Source: Aedes albopictus
Taxonomy: Eukaryota > Arthropoda > Insecta > Diptera > Culicidae
Length of the DNA stretch: 64,000 nt
Direction of reading: 5' to 3'
NCBI RefSeq assembly: GCF_035046485.1
Contig: NC_085138.1
Location: 341,012,263-341,076,262 of the forward strand
The notes below the pieces were generated by a model, which saw only the letters and a program-made list of their open reading frames with translations, was not told the DNA's origin and did not search any database. Position numbers and translations under genes: made by a program. Of the stretch, positions 45,078 to 55,400 are shown piece after piece (position 1 is the stretch's first letter; each line of letters starts with the position of its first letter).

Positions 45078-45290
45078 ACCATGCGGCGAAGCCGCATAGA
45101 GGATTGAGGAACTGAGGCGGCAGAAGGCCGCCGAAGTTTCCGATATCCGATGCACCACAACTGCATCGATTCGGTTCTAGGCAAACCACAGATTCAAGAA
45201 TTTGCCCGGTATAATGCAAACATAGATGTTATCCTTTTTTTTTTTAGGTCCGACGAGCGATAGCGAGTTCGGACAGCAAGCAATTGCTCG
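45078..45290. other. Hairpin-rich core of FB-2
   Basis: Stems: ATGCGGC/GCCGCAT 45081-45097; GGCGGC/GCCGCC 45116-45132, closed by GGAACT/AGTTTCC; CGATGCA/TGCATCG 45148-45168; GTCCGA/TCGGAC 45248-45274; AGCAA/TTGCT 45275-45288. Conserved with FB-1 at high identity, unlike the arms. Confidence 0.6.
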
Positions 45291-47139
45291 GTAAATTGCA
45301 ATCATAGTTACGCAAGCTTTTCAGTCGATTCAGACATATAAATGCGATTCAGCATTTCACTGTCTCATACTTTTCTGCATTTGTTTTTCATGGGTAATTT
45401 CGTCATTTGTTATTGCATTTTTTGAATTTTTTATTGCTTTTTCGATATTTTTTTATTGTGAATTTTCTAATTTATTATGGAAAAATCGAATTTATTTATG
45501 GAAAATTCGAAGTTATTTGGTGGGAAAATTGGCTTTTTTTATTGCAACAGTTGATTTATTCATTGCTTTTTTGACGTTTTTAATTGCTCAAAAATCAATT
45601 ATTTATGGAAACTTTTGATTTATTTATGCATTTTTCTATTTGTTTATGGAACTTTTGTTATTTATTACTGCTTACACCCCTGTTTCTTCACTGGGACTTT
45701 TCGAATTATTTATGGGAAATTTTGTATTTATTATGGAACGTTTAATTGTCTGCCTTTTACAACTTTTCAAAACATGTAATTTACTAAAATTCAAATATAT
45801 TGCGTTTTGTTCAACCAATTTGAAATCTTTTTCAATATATTGAAAGCTGAATACAATACCATTCGATCATCTGAATACAGGTTTTGCGTCAGATTGATCA
45901 ATTTTAAGATATTGGCAAGTTTTAGGGAGGATCTCCTTAAATTTTTGCAAAATTCCCATAATTTTTTGAAGAAATGTATTTTTTCAATAAGAAAACCCCT
46001 ATTTAAAAATTCTTTCTCGACGTTTATTTGACATACAATGTGTGGACGAGCTACAGTATAAATTTCAGCTCAATCGGAGCATTGATCGCGGAGAATGAGA
46101 TGCTTGAAGTGAGCGACTTTGGTTAAAAATAGAACAAAAATCGATTTCAAATCATCACCCTTGTATGGAAAGTCGAAAAAATTTCCGCTCTACTGTAATT
46201 TTTTTCTTTTGCGTTTTCGAACTCAGGGCATGATTCTACACCAAAAAAGGTCATCAGCTTACCGAGTTCAAAAATGCTGTAAACTAGTGTTATGTACGGA
46301 ATTCCCGCAGCAGATGATTTCGGAATACCTTCGGCGACTCCAATGTTACTTGCATTGAAAATTCATTTTGGAATTTCATCAGTAATTTCTTGGCAAATTT
46401 TGGAAACTACGATTATTACTCTGAGAACTTCTTCGACGATTACTTTGGAAATAGATTCGGCAAATTTCTTAGAGATTTCCTTCGGGAATTTTTTGAAAAA
46501 ATCATTGTCACGGTGATTCTATTACTTTTAGGAATTCTTACTAAATTTTCTTCAGAAATTCCTTTGATGATTTCGGAGAATTCTTTAAGAATTTCATTGA
46601 TTTTTTTATGGATGTTTTTAAATTTCTTATAGAATATATTTCGGCAATTTATTTTAAGATTGGATTTACATAGGCTATTTTTTTTTAAAGCCTTAATATT
46701 TTCTTCATGAATTCCTCTGGTAATTCTTATATGCATTCTTTTGGCAGCTACTTTGAAAATTCCCAGGTAATTTTGATGGATATTTTCCCGGCAATTTCTT
46801 TGAGAATTTGTCAGAAAGTTTTTCGTGAATTTCATAGGATTTTGTTTTTGAGAATTCTGAAATTTCGGAAGTGGTGTAGAATTACCAATTGTTAAAATAC
46901 ACGGCCATAATAATTAAAAAAGGAAGCAATAAATATAATCATGAAGAATTACAAAAGTAATCACGATAAAATTGCCTGAGAAATTTGCAAAAAAAAAACT
47001 GAAAAAAATGCGGAATAATTCAGAGGAATAGCAATTGAAAATGTAGAAAAAAAAATCTAAAGAAATTGTTGATTAAATTCCAGTGAAACTAACGCGCAAA
47101 TTTTCAAAAAAAAAAAACAACCATGCCAAAGGAACCCTC

Positions 47140-47250
47140 GAAGAAATGGCCATACTGCGGTCTAGCGAATACGGAGTCGTGGGTTCGAATTCCATCAGAA
47201 TGCGTTTTTTTTTTTTACAAATTCATCTCTCAGTTTGTCAATTGGCAACA
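47140..47250 (+). mobile_element. tRNA-derived SINE, 5'-truncated, in B
   Basis: CGGTCTAGCGAATACGGAG, B box GGGTTCGAATTCC, T10 run, then CTCAGTTTGTC body. Orthologous in position to 23886-23990 in A. Confidence 0.6.
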
Positions 47251-47289
47251 TTCTGCGCCTTCTAATTAATTACAAGTTATTCCCGTACA

Positions 47290-49050
47290 TTCTTATTGGA
47301 TTTCACTAGAGATTTCGCTAATAATACCTCCTAGGATTTCTCTAGAAATTTTAACTATTCTCGAAATTCGTTTAGCGATTCCTTCCTTCGAAATTCGTTT
47401 AGGGAGGAATTCCTGGATGAGTCTTTTGAAAAATCCCTGGAAGAATCAAAGGCATTTCTGGAAGCATACTAGGAAAATTGCCTAAAAGATTCCCAACAAG
47501 AATGCCAGGAGAAATCCCTAGAGGGATTCCTACCGGTAGCACAATGAGAATTTCTTGAGAAGCCCTTGGTTCCTGGATGAAAGTCAAGAGGAGTTTCTGG
47601 AGGAATCCAATGATAAATATTTGGAGAAATCCCTGGAAAAAATCGCAGAAAAGAATCCTTATAAGAATTCCGGGAGGTATTACAGTAATAGTTTCTAGAA
47701 GAATTGCTGGAAGAGCCACAGCTGGAAAAGCTTGATAAATCCAGTTGAAATTCCTGGAGGAATGCAAAGAGGAGTTCCTGGACAGATCCCATGATAAATT
47801 TATGAGAGAATCCATGGATAAAAAATCTCGGATAAAAATTCCTGTAGGAATCACCGGAGAGCTTCTGGAATCTTTGAATAAAATCTCTGGAGGAATTCCT
47901 GGATGAGTCCTTGGAGAAATCCGTGGTAGAACAACCAAAGGAATTTCTGCAGGAATTCCAGAAAGATTGCATATGGGAAGATCCCAGCAAAAAAAACAGG
48001 AGAAAACTCTAAAAGAATCCGTAGCATAATTTTTTAAGTAGCACAGTTTGAATTTCTTGAGGAAGAATAGCTGGAAGAACCACAGGAATGGCTTAAGGAA
48101 CCCCAGCTGGAATGTCTGGAGGAATTCCTAGAATCCCAGGGGTATTCTAACAAGTAATTTCTAGAGAAATCCTAAAATCAGGAATGCCGAGGGTGTTCTA
48201 AGAGAAATTTCTATAACAAATGACTGAAGGAATACCTACAGTTCTCCTTGAAAGAATCGGTAGAAATATACTGGAGGAATCCATGATGGAATCGCAGGAG
48301 GAATTTCTGGAGGAATCTCAGGAAGATTTCCCGAAAGTATTGCAGCAAGCAAGTATGCCAAGAGAAATCCCTAGAAGTATTTCTGGAGGAGTCCTAATGG
48401 GAATTTCCTGAAGAATTCCAGCTGAAATTCATGGAGGATAGCCAATAGAAGTTCTTGGAGAAACCCCCTGTGGAATTTCTGGAAGAACCTCTGGAGTAAG
48501 TCCTGCATATATCCTTGAAGAAACTTCTAGAATGGATTTTTTTTAATCCCAGGGAATTTTTCCTGCAAAATTTCCGGAAGAACTACCCTAGTAGAATTCC
48601 TGATGGTACCACAATGAAAACTTTTGGAAGAGTTCTAAGAGAAACTGCTGGAAGAATCGCAACAGGAGATGCTTGAGGAATTCTAGCCACAACTCTCGGA
48701 GGAAAGCCAATATAAGCTCCTGGAGGAATTCCATGAGAAATTTCTGAAAGAATCGCTGAATAAAACCGCTAAGAAATTCCTGGAAGCATCACCGGAGGAA
48801 CTTCCGAAAGGGTCCCAGGAAGAATGTCTTGAATAATTCCACCAGGAATTCCTGAAGGAATTCCAATATTTTTTTAGAGGAATCCCTAGAAGAATTCCGT
48901 GAAGTATCATAGTAAGAATTTCCGAAGAAATCTTAGAAAAAAAATCCTGAATTAATCTCTATAGAAATTTCTAGTATATATAACCCCATCAGGAATGCCT
49001 GGAGAATCCAAAGGGAAGTTTATTGAAGAAATATCGGGATGAATCCATTA
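47290..49050. repeat. Degenerate GAATTCCT minisatellite of B
   Basis: Same irregular repeat as 24050-26540, alignable in stretches. The minus-strand frames at 47399-47990 are by-products. Confidence 0.7.
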
Positions 49051-49057
49051 AGGTAGC

Positions 49058-49692
49058 TGAACGAGCCAAGACTCGTAGCTGCCGGAATTGAAGGTATTAC
49101 TTCCCGTTCAAAGCTTGAACGGCGCACAGGAACCACAGAGCAATCAATTAGCACCACACCTGATCTTTCTTTTCTTCTCCGAAGGTAGAATAACTTCACT
49201 CGCACCTTAAGTATTGAGCGATAGAGAAAGGAGCACTATTCAACCGCGGATATCCCCAATCGTACCACCATTCGCTAGCATTAGATTGCTAGGAGTTTGC
49301 CTTTTGGCCACTTATCGTTGCGTTCGGATCTTGAACAGAATTCAATTTGTTCTTTATGCTATAGTCACTCTTTTTCACACGACCGTGTAGACACAGAACA
49401 ATAAACGACCGGCCGTATAGCTTCTGCTTGCTAATAGAGGTATATTTCAGACTAACTTCTATCAATTATTTTGCTGTGTTGCGCACAGTGATCAGCTTGG
49501 CGGATCATGACTGAGATCATTTGCTCTTTTCAAATCTCTCAGAGCGGTTATCTTACATTAGGCTGGTTCAGTTTCATAAGGGTTAGTTTAAATTCAACTG
49601 ATTTCATATTACGACTAGGGTTAGTATTATTTACATATGTACAAAGCCAATTTAGTAAGATGTTGTTATTCATGAACGGTGAATACCGATCA
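49058..49692 (+). mobile_element. Solo LTR with 5-bp duplication
   Basis: 635 bp beginning TGAACGAGCC and ending ACCGATCA (TG..CA), flanked by GTAGC at 49053-49057 and 49693-49697. Element A lacks it at the matching place (26445-26475). AATAAA at 49400-49405 suggests plus orientation. Superfamily (Gypsy, Copia or Bel) not determinable. Confidence 0.8.
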
Positions 49693-49814
49693 GTAGCGAG
49701 AAATCACTGTATGAATAGATAGAGGTATTTCTGGAGGAATCCATGGAGAAGTCTATTGATTCTTCTTACCAATATCCAAAACTTACAACAGGAACAAAAA
49801 AAAATCGGGTTTGT

Positions 49815-49885
49815 TTAACCCTTATGTGGCCGACAAGGTACTCGGGTACCCAGCACCCATTTAAAATAAAATTCTTTTACCTACT
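49815..49885. mobile_element. piggyBac-like terminus
   Basis: TTAA-CCCTTATGTGGCCGAC followed by GGTACTCGGGTACCCAGCAC, the same end sequence as the small MITE at 21085-21177. The other end was not found nearby. It marks the point where homology between A and B stops. Confidence 0.55.
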
Positions 49886-51796
49886 GTGGAATTTCCCAAG
49901 AAGAGAAAATACATAATAAATCTGACCAAATTGGAAAGTGTCGATTTCTATCTGCTTCGGTCGCCTGCAGCTGAATAGTGAAGAGTGGCATTACATAAAC
50001 ACGCTGTTAAACATTATGATCGGCGTGACTCCATTTCTATAGGCTGTTGATTCGTGCATGCTGGAAGTGACTTGCACAATGGATCTGAATCAAGCTTAAC
50101 GACACGGAGGGTACATATTCTACGATCCGTTCAGAGAAACGAGAGCGTGCTGCAATATCCTATGCTGAATTTAACGACGAAAAGATAAATTCGTGCTCCG
50201 GATATCTACCACTGTTCCCGACTATTGATGCCGATGGAGACCATCGTAAAATATTGTCAAAACATTTCGAAAGTATGATCGACTGACGGTGATGGCGATG
50301 ATGGGTATGATTCAAAGTTTTGTATATTTTTCGTGCCATATCGAAGAAATAGCTGTGATCGTGGAAGGAGAGGTTCTCAAACTATGTGGTGTGCTACGGA
50401 ATTTCAATGGATAACTGAAGATTCCAAGAGAATGTGCATCACTACCAACCTGAAGATTTCGACGATAATCATCCTGAAGGTTCCATGGAAATTCTCATTC
50501 TCTGCGAGAATCCTCCTTGTGGTTTGTCGCGAATCCTGCTAAGAATTCTCCGAGAAATCTTTCTGAAAATTCGAACAAAATTCTTCCGGAGAAGCAATAC
50601 AAAAAAGCTTTGTGAGGATTCGACGAGGATGATCGTAAAAATTCGACGAAAACTCTCTTGAGGGTTCTATGAGAATTCTTCTGAGAACGACGGAAATTCT
50701 TCCAAGGACCTCCTCAGAATTTGACGAGAAGAATTTCGACCAGATTTCTTTCGGTCTACAATTCGACAAGAATGCTGATTTTTGGGACCCTCTGGGACGA
50801 AAAATAGTGAGCTCTTCCTCCCGGCCTATACAGAAATTATTGCTTTTGATTTATAGTGCTCAATCTCGGCAACCAACCCCAGCAGCAGAGAACGCATGAC
50901 GACGCAACCGATGATGTCGATCGGGAGAAAGTTGCCCAATAATTCTTCTTCCCGGACGAACGCAGTTGAATGACGCAAGCGAGAAGGTGTTGAAATCGGT
51001 TGATTTTCCCCTGTACCTCTAACGTCTGCGATGATCACAAATCTAACACACGGTGGATTCTGGCTGACTCACCACACCGCTCGCTCGCTCCCTGGCTGGC
51101 CAGTTAATGGGTTCTGGATGATTGCTGATGGAAAGTGTTATTTTCGCGAACGGAAAAAGCGGATGAGTCCGAGGTATTTATGTCCATTCGAGTTTGATTT
51201 AATGAACCGTCAGAAGGCAATTTTATGGCTTTGGAAATATGCAAACAAATCTCGTGAATCGGCGATGATTTCGATGGCCGCCGAAGAAAATGTGACCCAC
51301 CTGGAAAAAGACAACGTGAGAGAATTCCACGGTTCGGTTCCAAAAATATCGGCTTACATTTAGGGCGGGCGGTCTGGTCCGGTCGTCCGTTTCTTCAATT
51401 TCAATGCTTCCAGGCCAGGCCAATTTGTAGCGTTCATTATGGACCATAAAATTGTCGTCGTTGCAGTCTGTTTAAGAGTTTACAGCAGTTGCAGCAGGCG
51501 CAAAATGACGGAAATATTATTGCAAACCGAAAACCAGAAGGCCCTCCATGTCCGCGGCCGCAGCTAACTGTTTGTGTGAGGACTCTGGAGGTTAGTGGGC
51601 AAACGTGTAAGGTGATGCCGTAAATTACCCAAAGGTGTGAGACGAGAACCACCCACGAAATTGGTTCAATGGAGAAATTTAAGATACATGCTGTAATGTT
51701 ATGCTTGTATTTGGGTGGCAACAGCAGTAGAGAGCTTGTTCTGCAGAAAAAAAAACGATAGCACGAAAAGCGTGTGATTACTGAAGTGTAGGAAAG
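49886..51796. other. Non-coding, with a GAATTC-rich degenerate tract at 50420-50780
   Basis: 50420-50780 has words like GAGAATCCTCC, GAATTCTCCGAG and ATTCGAACAAAATTCTTCC that resemble diverged monomers of the 23-bp satellite starting at 52.09 kb. Frames at 51031-51363 and 51437-51721 show no known motif. No gene called. Confidence 0.5.
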
Positions 51797-52083
51797 TATG
51801 TACTTGGACGGGACTTGGAGAAGGCGAACGAACCACGAGCTGCATCAGCTGCTAAGAGAACCATCCATTGTCCATACCGTGAAAATCGGGAGGCTACGGT
51901 GGGCGGGTCACGTCATTAGGATGTCGGATAGCAATCCGATTGAAATGGTTCTCGAGAGTCATCCGACCGGTACATGAAGACGTGGAGCGCAGCGAGCTAG
52001 GTGGGTCGACCAAATGGAGGACGATCTGCGGACCCTACGCAGAGTGCGGAACTGGATACAAACAGCCATGGACCGAGTGGAAT
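51797..52083 (+). pseudogene. LINE ORF2 C-terminal remnant (L3)
   Basis: Reads ...WRRRTNHELHQLLREPSIV, GRLRWAGHVIRMSDSNPIEM, stop, RRGAQRARWVDQMEDDLRTL ... AMDRVE-stop. The W-GHV-RM...R.G....RW.D pattern is the conserved C-terminal end of many mosquito LINE ORF2 proteins. One in-frame TGA at 51975-51977 breaks it. It ends just before the satellite. Confidence 0.8.
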
Positions 52084-52091
52084 GAAGGGGC

Positions 52092-54990
52092 CTCCTAAGG
52101 ATTCGAACAGAATCCTCCTGAGGATTCGAACAGAATCCTCCTGAGGACTCGAACAGAATCCTCCTGAGGATTCGAACAGAATCCTCCTGAGGATTCGAAC
52201 AGAATCCTCCTGAGGATTCGAACAGAATCCTCCTGAGGATTCGAACAGAATCCTCCTGAGGATTCGAACAGAATCCTCCTGAGGATTCGAACAGAATCCT
52301 CCTGAGGATTCGAACAGAATCCTCCTGAGGATTCGAACAGAATCCTCCTGAGGACTCGAACAGAATCCTCCTGAGGATTCGAACAGAATCCTCCTGAGGA
52401 TTCGAACAGAATCCTCCTGAGGACTCGAACAGAATCCTCCTGAGGATTCGAACAGAATCCTCCTGAGGATTCGAACAGAATCCTCCTGAGGATTCGAACA
52501 GAATCCTCCTGAGGATTCGAACAGAATCCTCCTGAGGATTCGAACAGAATCCTCCTGAGGATTCGAACAGAATCCTCCTGAGGATTCGAACAGAATCCTC
52601 CTGAGGATTCGAACAGAATCCTCCTGAGGATTCGAACAGAATCCTCCTGAGGACTCGAACAGAATCCTCCTGAGGATTCGAACAGAATCCTCCTGAGGAT
52701 TCGAACAGAATCCTCCTGAGGATTCGAACAGAATCCTCCTGAGGATTCGAACAGAATCCTCCTGAGGATTCGAACAGAATCCTCCTGAGGATTCGAACAG
52801 AATCCTCCTGAGGATTCGAACAGAATCCTCCTGAGGATTCGAACAGAATCCTCCTGAGGATTCGAACAGAATCCTCCTGAGGATTCGAACAGAATCCTCC
52901 TGAGGATTCGAACAGAATCCTCCTGAGGATTCGAACAGAATCCTCCTGAGGATTCGAACAGAATCCTCCTGAGGATTCGAACAGAATCCTCCTGAGGATT
53001 CGAACAGAATCCTCCTGAGGATTCGAACAGAATCCTCCTGAGGATTCGAACAGAATCCTCCTGAGGATTCGAACAGAATCCTCCTGAGGATTCGAACAGA
53101 ATCCTCCTGAGGATTCGAACAGAATCCTCCTGAGGATTCGAACAGAATCCTCCTGAGGATTCGAACAGAATCCTCCTGAGGATTCGAACAGAATCCTCCT
53201 GAGGATTCGAACAGAATCCTCCTGAGGATTCGAACAGAATCCTCCTGAGGATTCGAACAGAATCCTCCTGAGGATTCGAACAGAATCCTCCTGAGGATTC
53301 GAACAGAATCCTCCTGAGGATTCGAACAGAATCCTCCTGAGGATTCGAACAGAATCCTCCTGAGGATTCGAACAGAATCCTCCTGAGGATTCGAACAGAA
53401 TCCTCCTGAGGATTCGAACAGAATCCTCCTGAGGATTCGAACAGAATCCTCCTGAGGATTCGAACAGAATCCTCCTGAGGATTCGAACAGAATCCTCCTG
53501 AGGATTCGAACAGAATCCTCCTGAGGATTCGAACAGAATCCTCCTGAGGATTCGAACAGAATCCTCCTGAGGATTCGAACAGAATCCTCCTGAGGATTCG
53601 AACAGAATCCTCCTGAGGATTCGAACAGAATCCTCCTGAGGATTCGAACAGAATCCTCCTGAGGATTCGAACAGAATCCTCCTGAGCATTCGAACAGAAT
53701 CCTCCAGAGGATTCGACCAGAATCCTCCACAGGATTCGACCAGAATCCTCCAGAGGATTCGACCAGAATCCTCCACAGGATTCGACCAGAATCCTCCAGA
53801 GGATTCGACCAGAATCCTCCAGAGGATTCGACCAGAATCCTCCAGAGGATTCGACCAGAATCCTCCAGAGGATTCGACCAGAATCCTCCAGAGGATTCGA
53901 CCAGAATCCTCCAGAGGATTCGACCAGAATCCTCCAGAGGATTCGACCAGAATCCTCCAGAGGATTCGACCAGAATCCTCCAGAGGATTCGACCAGAATC
54001 CTCCAGAGGATTCGACCAGAATCCTCCAGAGGATTCGACCAGAATCCTCCAGAGGATTCGACCAGAATCCTCCAGAGGATTCGACCAGAATCCTCCAGAG
54101 GATTCGACCAGAATCCTCCAGAGGATTCGACCAGAATCCTCCAGAGGATTCGACCAGAATCCTCCAGAGGATTCGACCAGAATCCTCCAGAGGATTCGAC
54201 CAGAATCCTCCAGAGGATTCGACCAGAATCCTCCAGAGGATTCGACCAGAATCCTCCAGAGAATTCGACCAGAATCCTCCAGAGGATTCGACCAGAATCC
54301 TCCAGAGGATTCGACCAGAATCCTCCAGAGGATTCGACCAGAATCCTCCAGAGGATTCGACCAGAATCCTCCAGAAGATTCGACCAGAATCCTCCAGAGG
54401 ATTCGACCAGAATCCTCCAGAGGATTCGACCAGAATCCTCCAGAGGATTCGACCAGAATCCTCCAGAGGATTCGACCAGAATCCTCCAGAGGATTCGACC
54501 AGAATCCTCCAGAGGATTCGACCAGAATCCTCCAGAGGATTCGACCAGAATCCTCCAGAGGATTCGACCAGAATCCTCCAGAGGATTCGACCAGAATCCT
54601 CCAGAGGATTCGACCAGAATCCTCCAGAGGATTCGACCAGAATCCTCCAGAGGATTCGACCAGAATCCTCCAGAGGATTCGACCAGAATCCTCCACAGGA
54701 TTCGACCAGAATCCTCCAGAGGATTCGACCAGAATCCTCCAGAGGATTCGACCAGAATCCTCCAGAGGATTCGACCAGAATCCTCCAGAGGATTCGACCA
54801 GAATCCTCCTGAGGATTCGACCAGAATCCTCCAGAGGATTCGACCAGAATCCTCCAGAGGATTCGACCAGAATCCTCCAGAGGATTCGACCAGAATCCTC
54901 CTGAGGATTCGACCAGAATCCTCCTGAGGATTCGACCAGAATCCTCCTGAGGATTCGACCAGAATCCTCCTGAGGATCCGACCAGAAGCC
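52092..54990. repeat. 23-bp satellite array, about 126 monomers
   Basis: Monomer GAATCCT-CCTG-AGGATTC-GAACA: two inverted 7-mers with 4- and 5-base spacers. Left block (about 70 copies to ~53700) has CCTG/GAACA. The right block (about 55 copies) has CCAG/GACCA. The right edge (54800-54990) mixes in CCTG/GACCA. Rare variants: AGGACTC in the left block, CCAC at 53725, 53770 and 54690. The period of 23 is not a multiple of 3, so every minus-strand frame cycles through three stop-free readings, giving the false 1006- and 605-codon frames. Confidence 0.95.
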
Positions 54991-55400
54991 TCGTGAGGAT
55001 TCGACCAGAAGCCTCATGAGGATTCGACCAGAATCCTCATGAGGATTCGACTAAAATCCTGATGATTTGACAAAAATCCTTCTAAGTATTCGATCAGAAT
55101 CCTCCTGAGGATTCGACCAGAATCCTCCCGAGGATTCGACCAGAATCCTCCTGAGGATTTGATCAGAATCTTCCTGAGGATTTGATCAGAATCTTCCTGA
55201 GGATTTGATCAGAATCCTCCTGAGGATTTGAGCATAATCCTCTGGAAGATCGACGAGAATCCTAAAGAGGATTCGACGAGAATACTCTTGAGGATTCGAC
55301 ACGAAACCTGGGATTGATCTAACCTTCAGGAGGCTTTTAGTCGATTTCTCAGAGGGAATTCTGGTCGAATACTCAAGAGGATTCTGGTTGAATCCATAGA
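54991..55400. repeat. Decayed edge of the 23-bp satellite
   Basis: Monomers become irregular in length and sequence (GATTTGATCAGAATC, GATTCGACGAGAATACTC) and fade by ~55400. Confidence 0.8.

Larger units (their letters stand above)
40918..45754. mobile_element. Foldback element FB-2 (Mutator/Foldback-type), split by E4
   Basis: Ends GGCTTAAATATAAACG and GGCAGACAATTAAACG (reverse complement). 9-bp duplications TTTTAAAAC (40909-40917) and TTTTACAAC (45755-45763), one mismatch. ~1.1 kb without E4. Long arms 40918-41137 plus 44877-45060 pair with 45380-45754. The uninterrupted right arm shows the pre-insertion sequence at the E4 site. Same family as FB-1. Confidence 0.8.
40772..46289. mobile_element. 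CACTA-like non-autonomous element with nested FB-2
   Basis: Terminal inverted repeats CACTAGTTTACA, 3-bp duplications TTA (40769-40771 and 46290-46292). Element A gives the empty site (GTAATTATGTAAGGAATT near 23040-23053). CACTA ends with a 3-bp duplication are the hallmark of the EnSpm/CACTA superfamily. About 680 bp of its own sequence remain around FB-2; no transposase. Confidence 0.75.
39733..49814. mobile_element. Large hAT-like element B (sister of A) with nested insertions
   Basis: Left end CATTGGCGTTTCTAGGA followed by TTTTTTCCTAGGGG, as in A. Homology to A continues at 39960-40770, 46290-49057 and 49693-49814. Interruptions: SINE (40129-40307), CACTA-like element (40772-46289), solo LTR (49058-49692). 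The right terminus is not seen: similarity to A stops at a piggyBac-like end, so no target duplication can be shown. No transposase. Confidence 0.7.

Noticed and set aside
51959..53776. 605-codon minus-strand frame, and 1006-codon frame at 51997-55017
   Set aside because: Entirely satellite: periodic 23-residue protein generated by a 23-bp monomer in which all minus frames are open. No start context, no non-repeat domain.
52092..54990. CRISPR-like array (regular short repeats)
   Set aside because: Monomers are contiguous, without unique spacers, and the context is a eukaryotic transposon-rich region.
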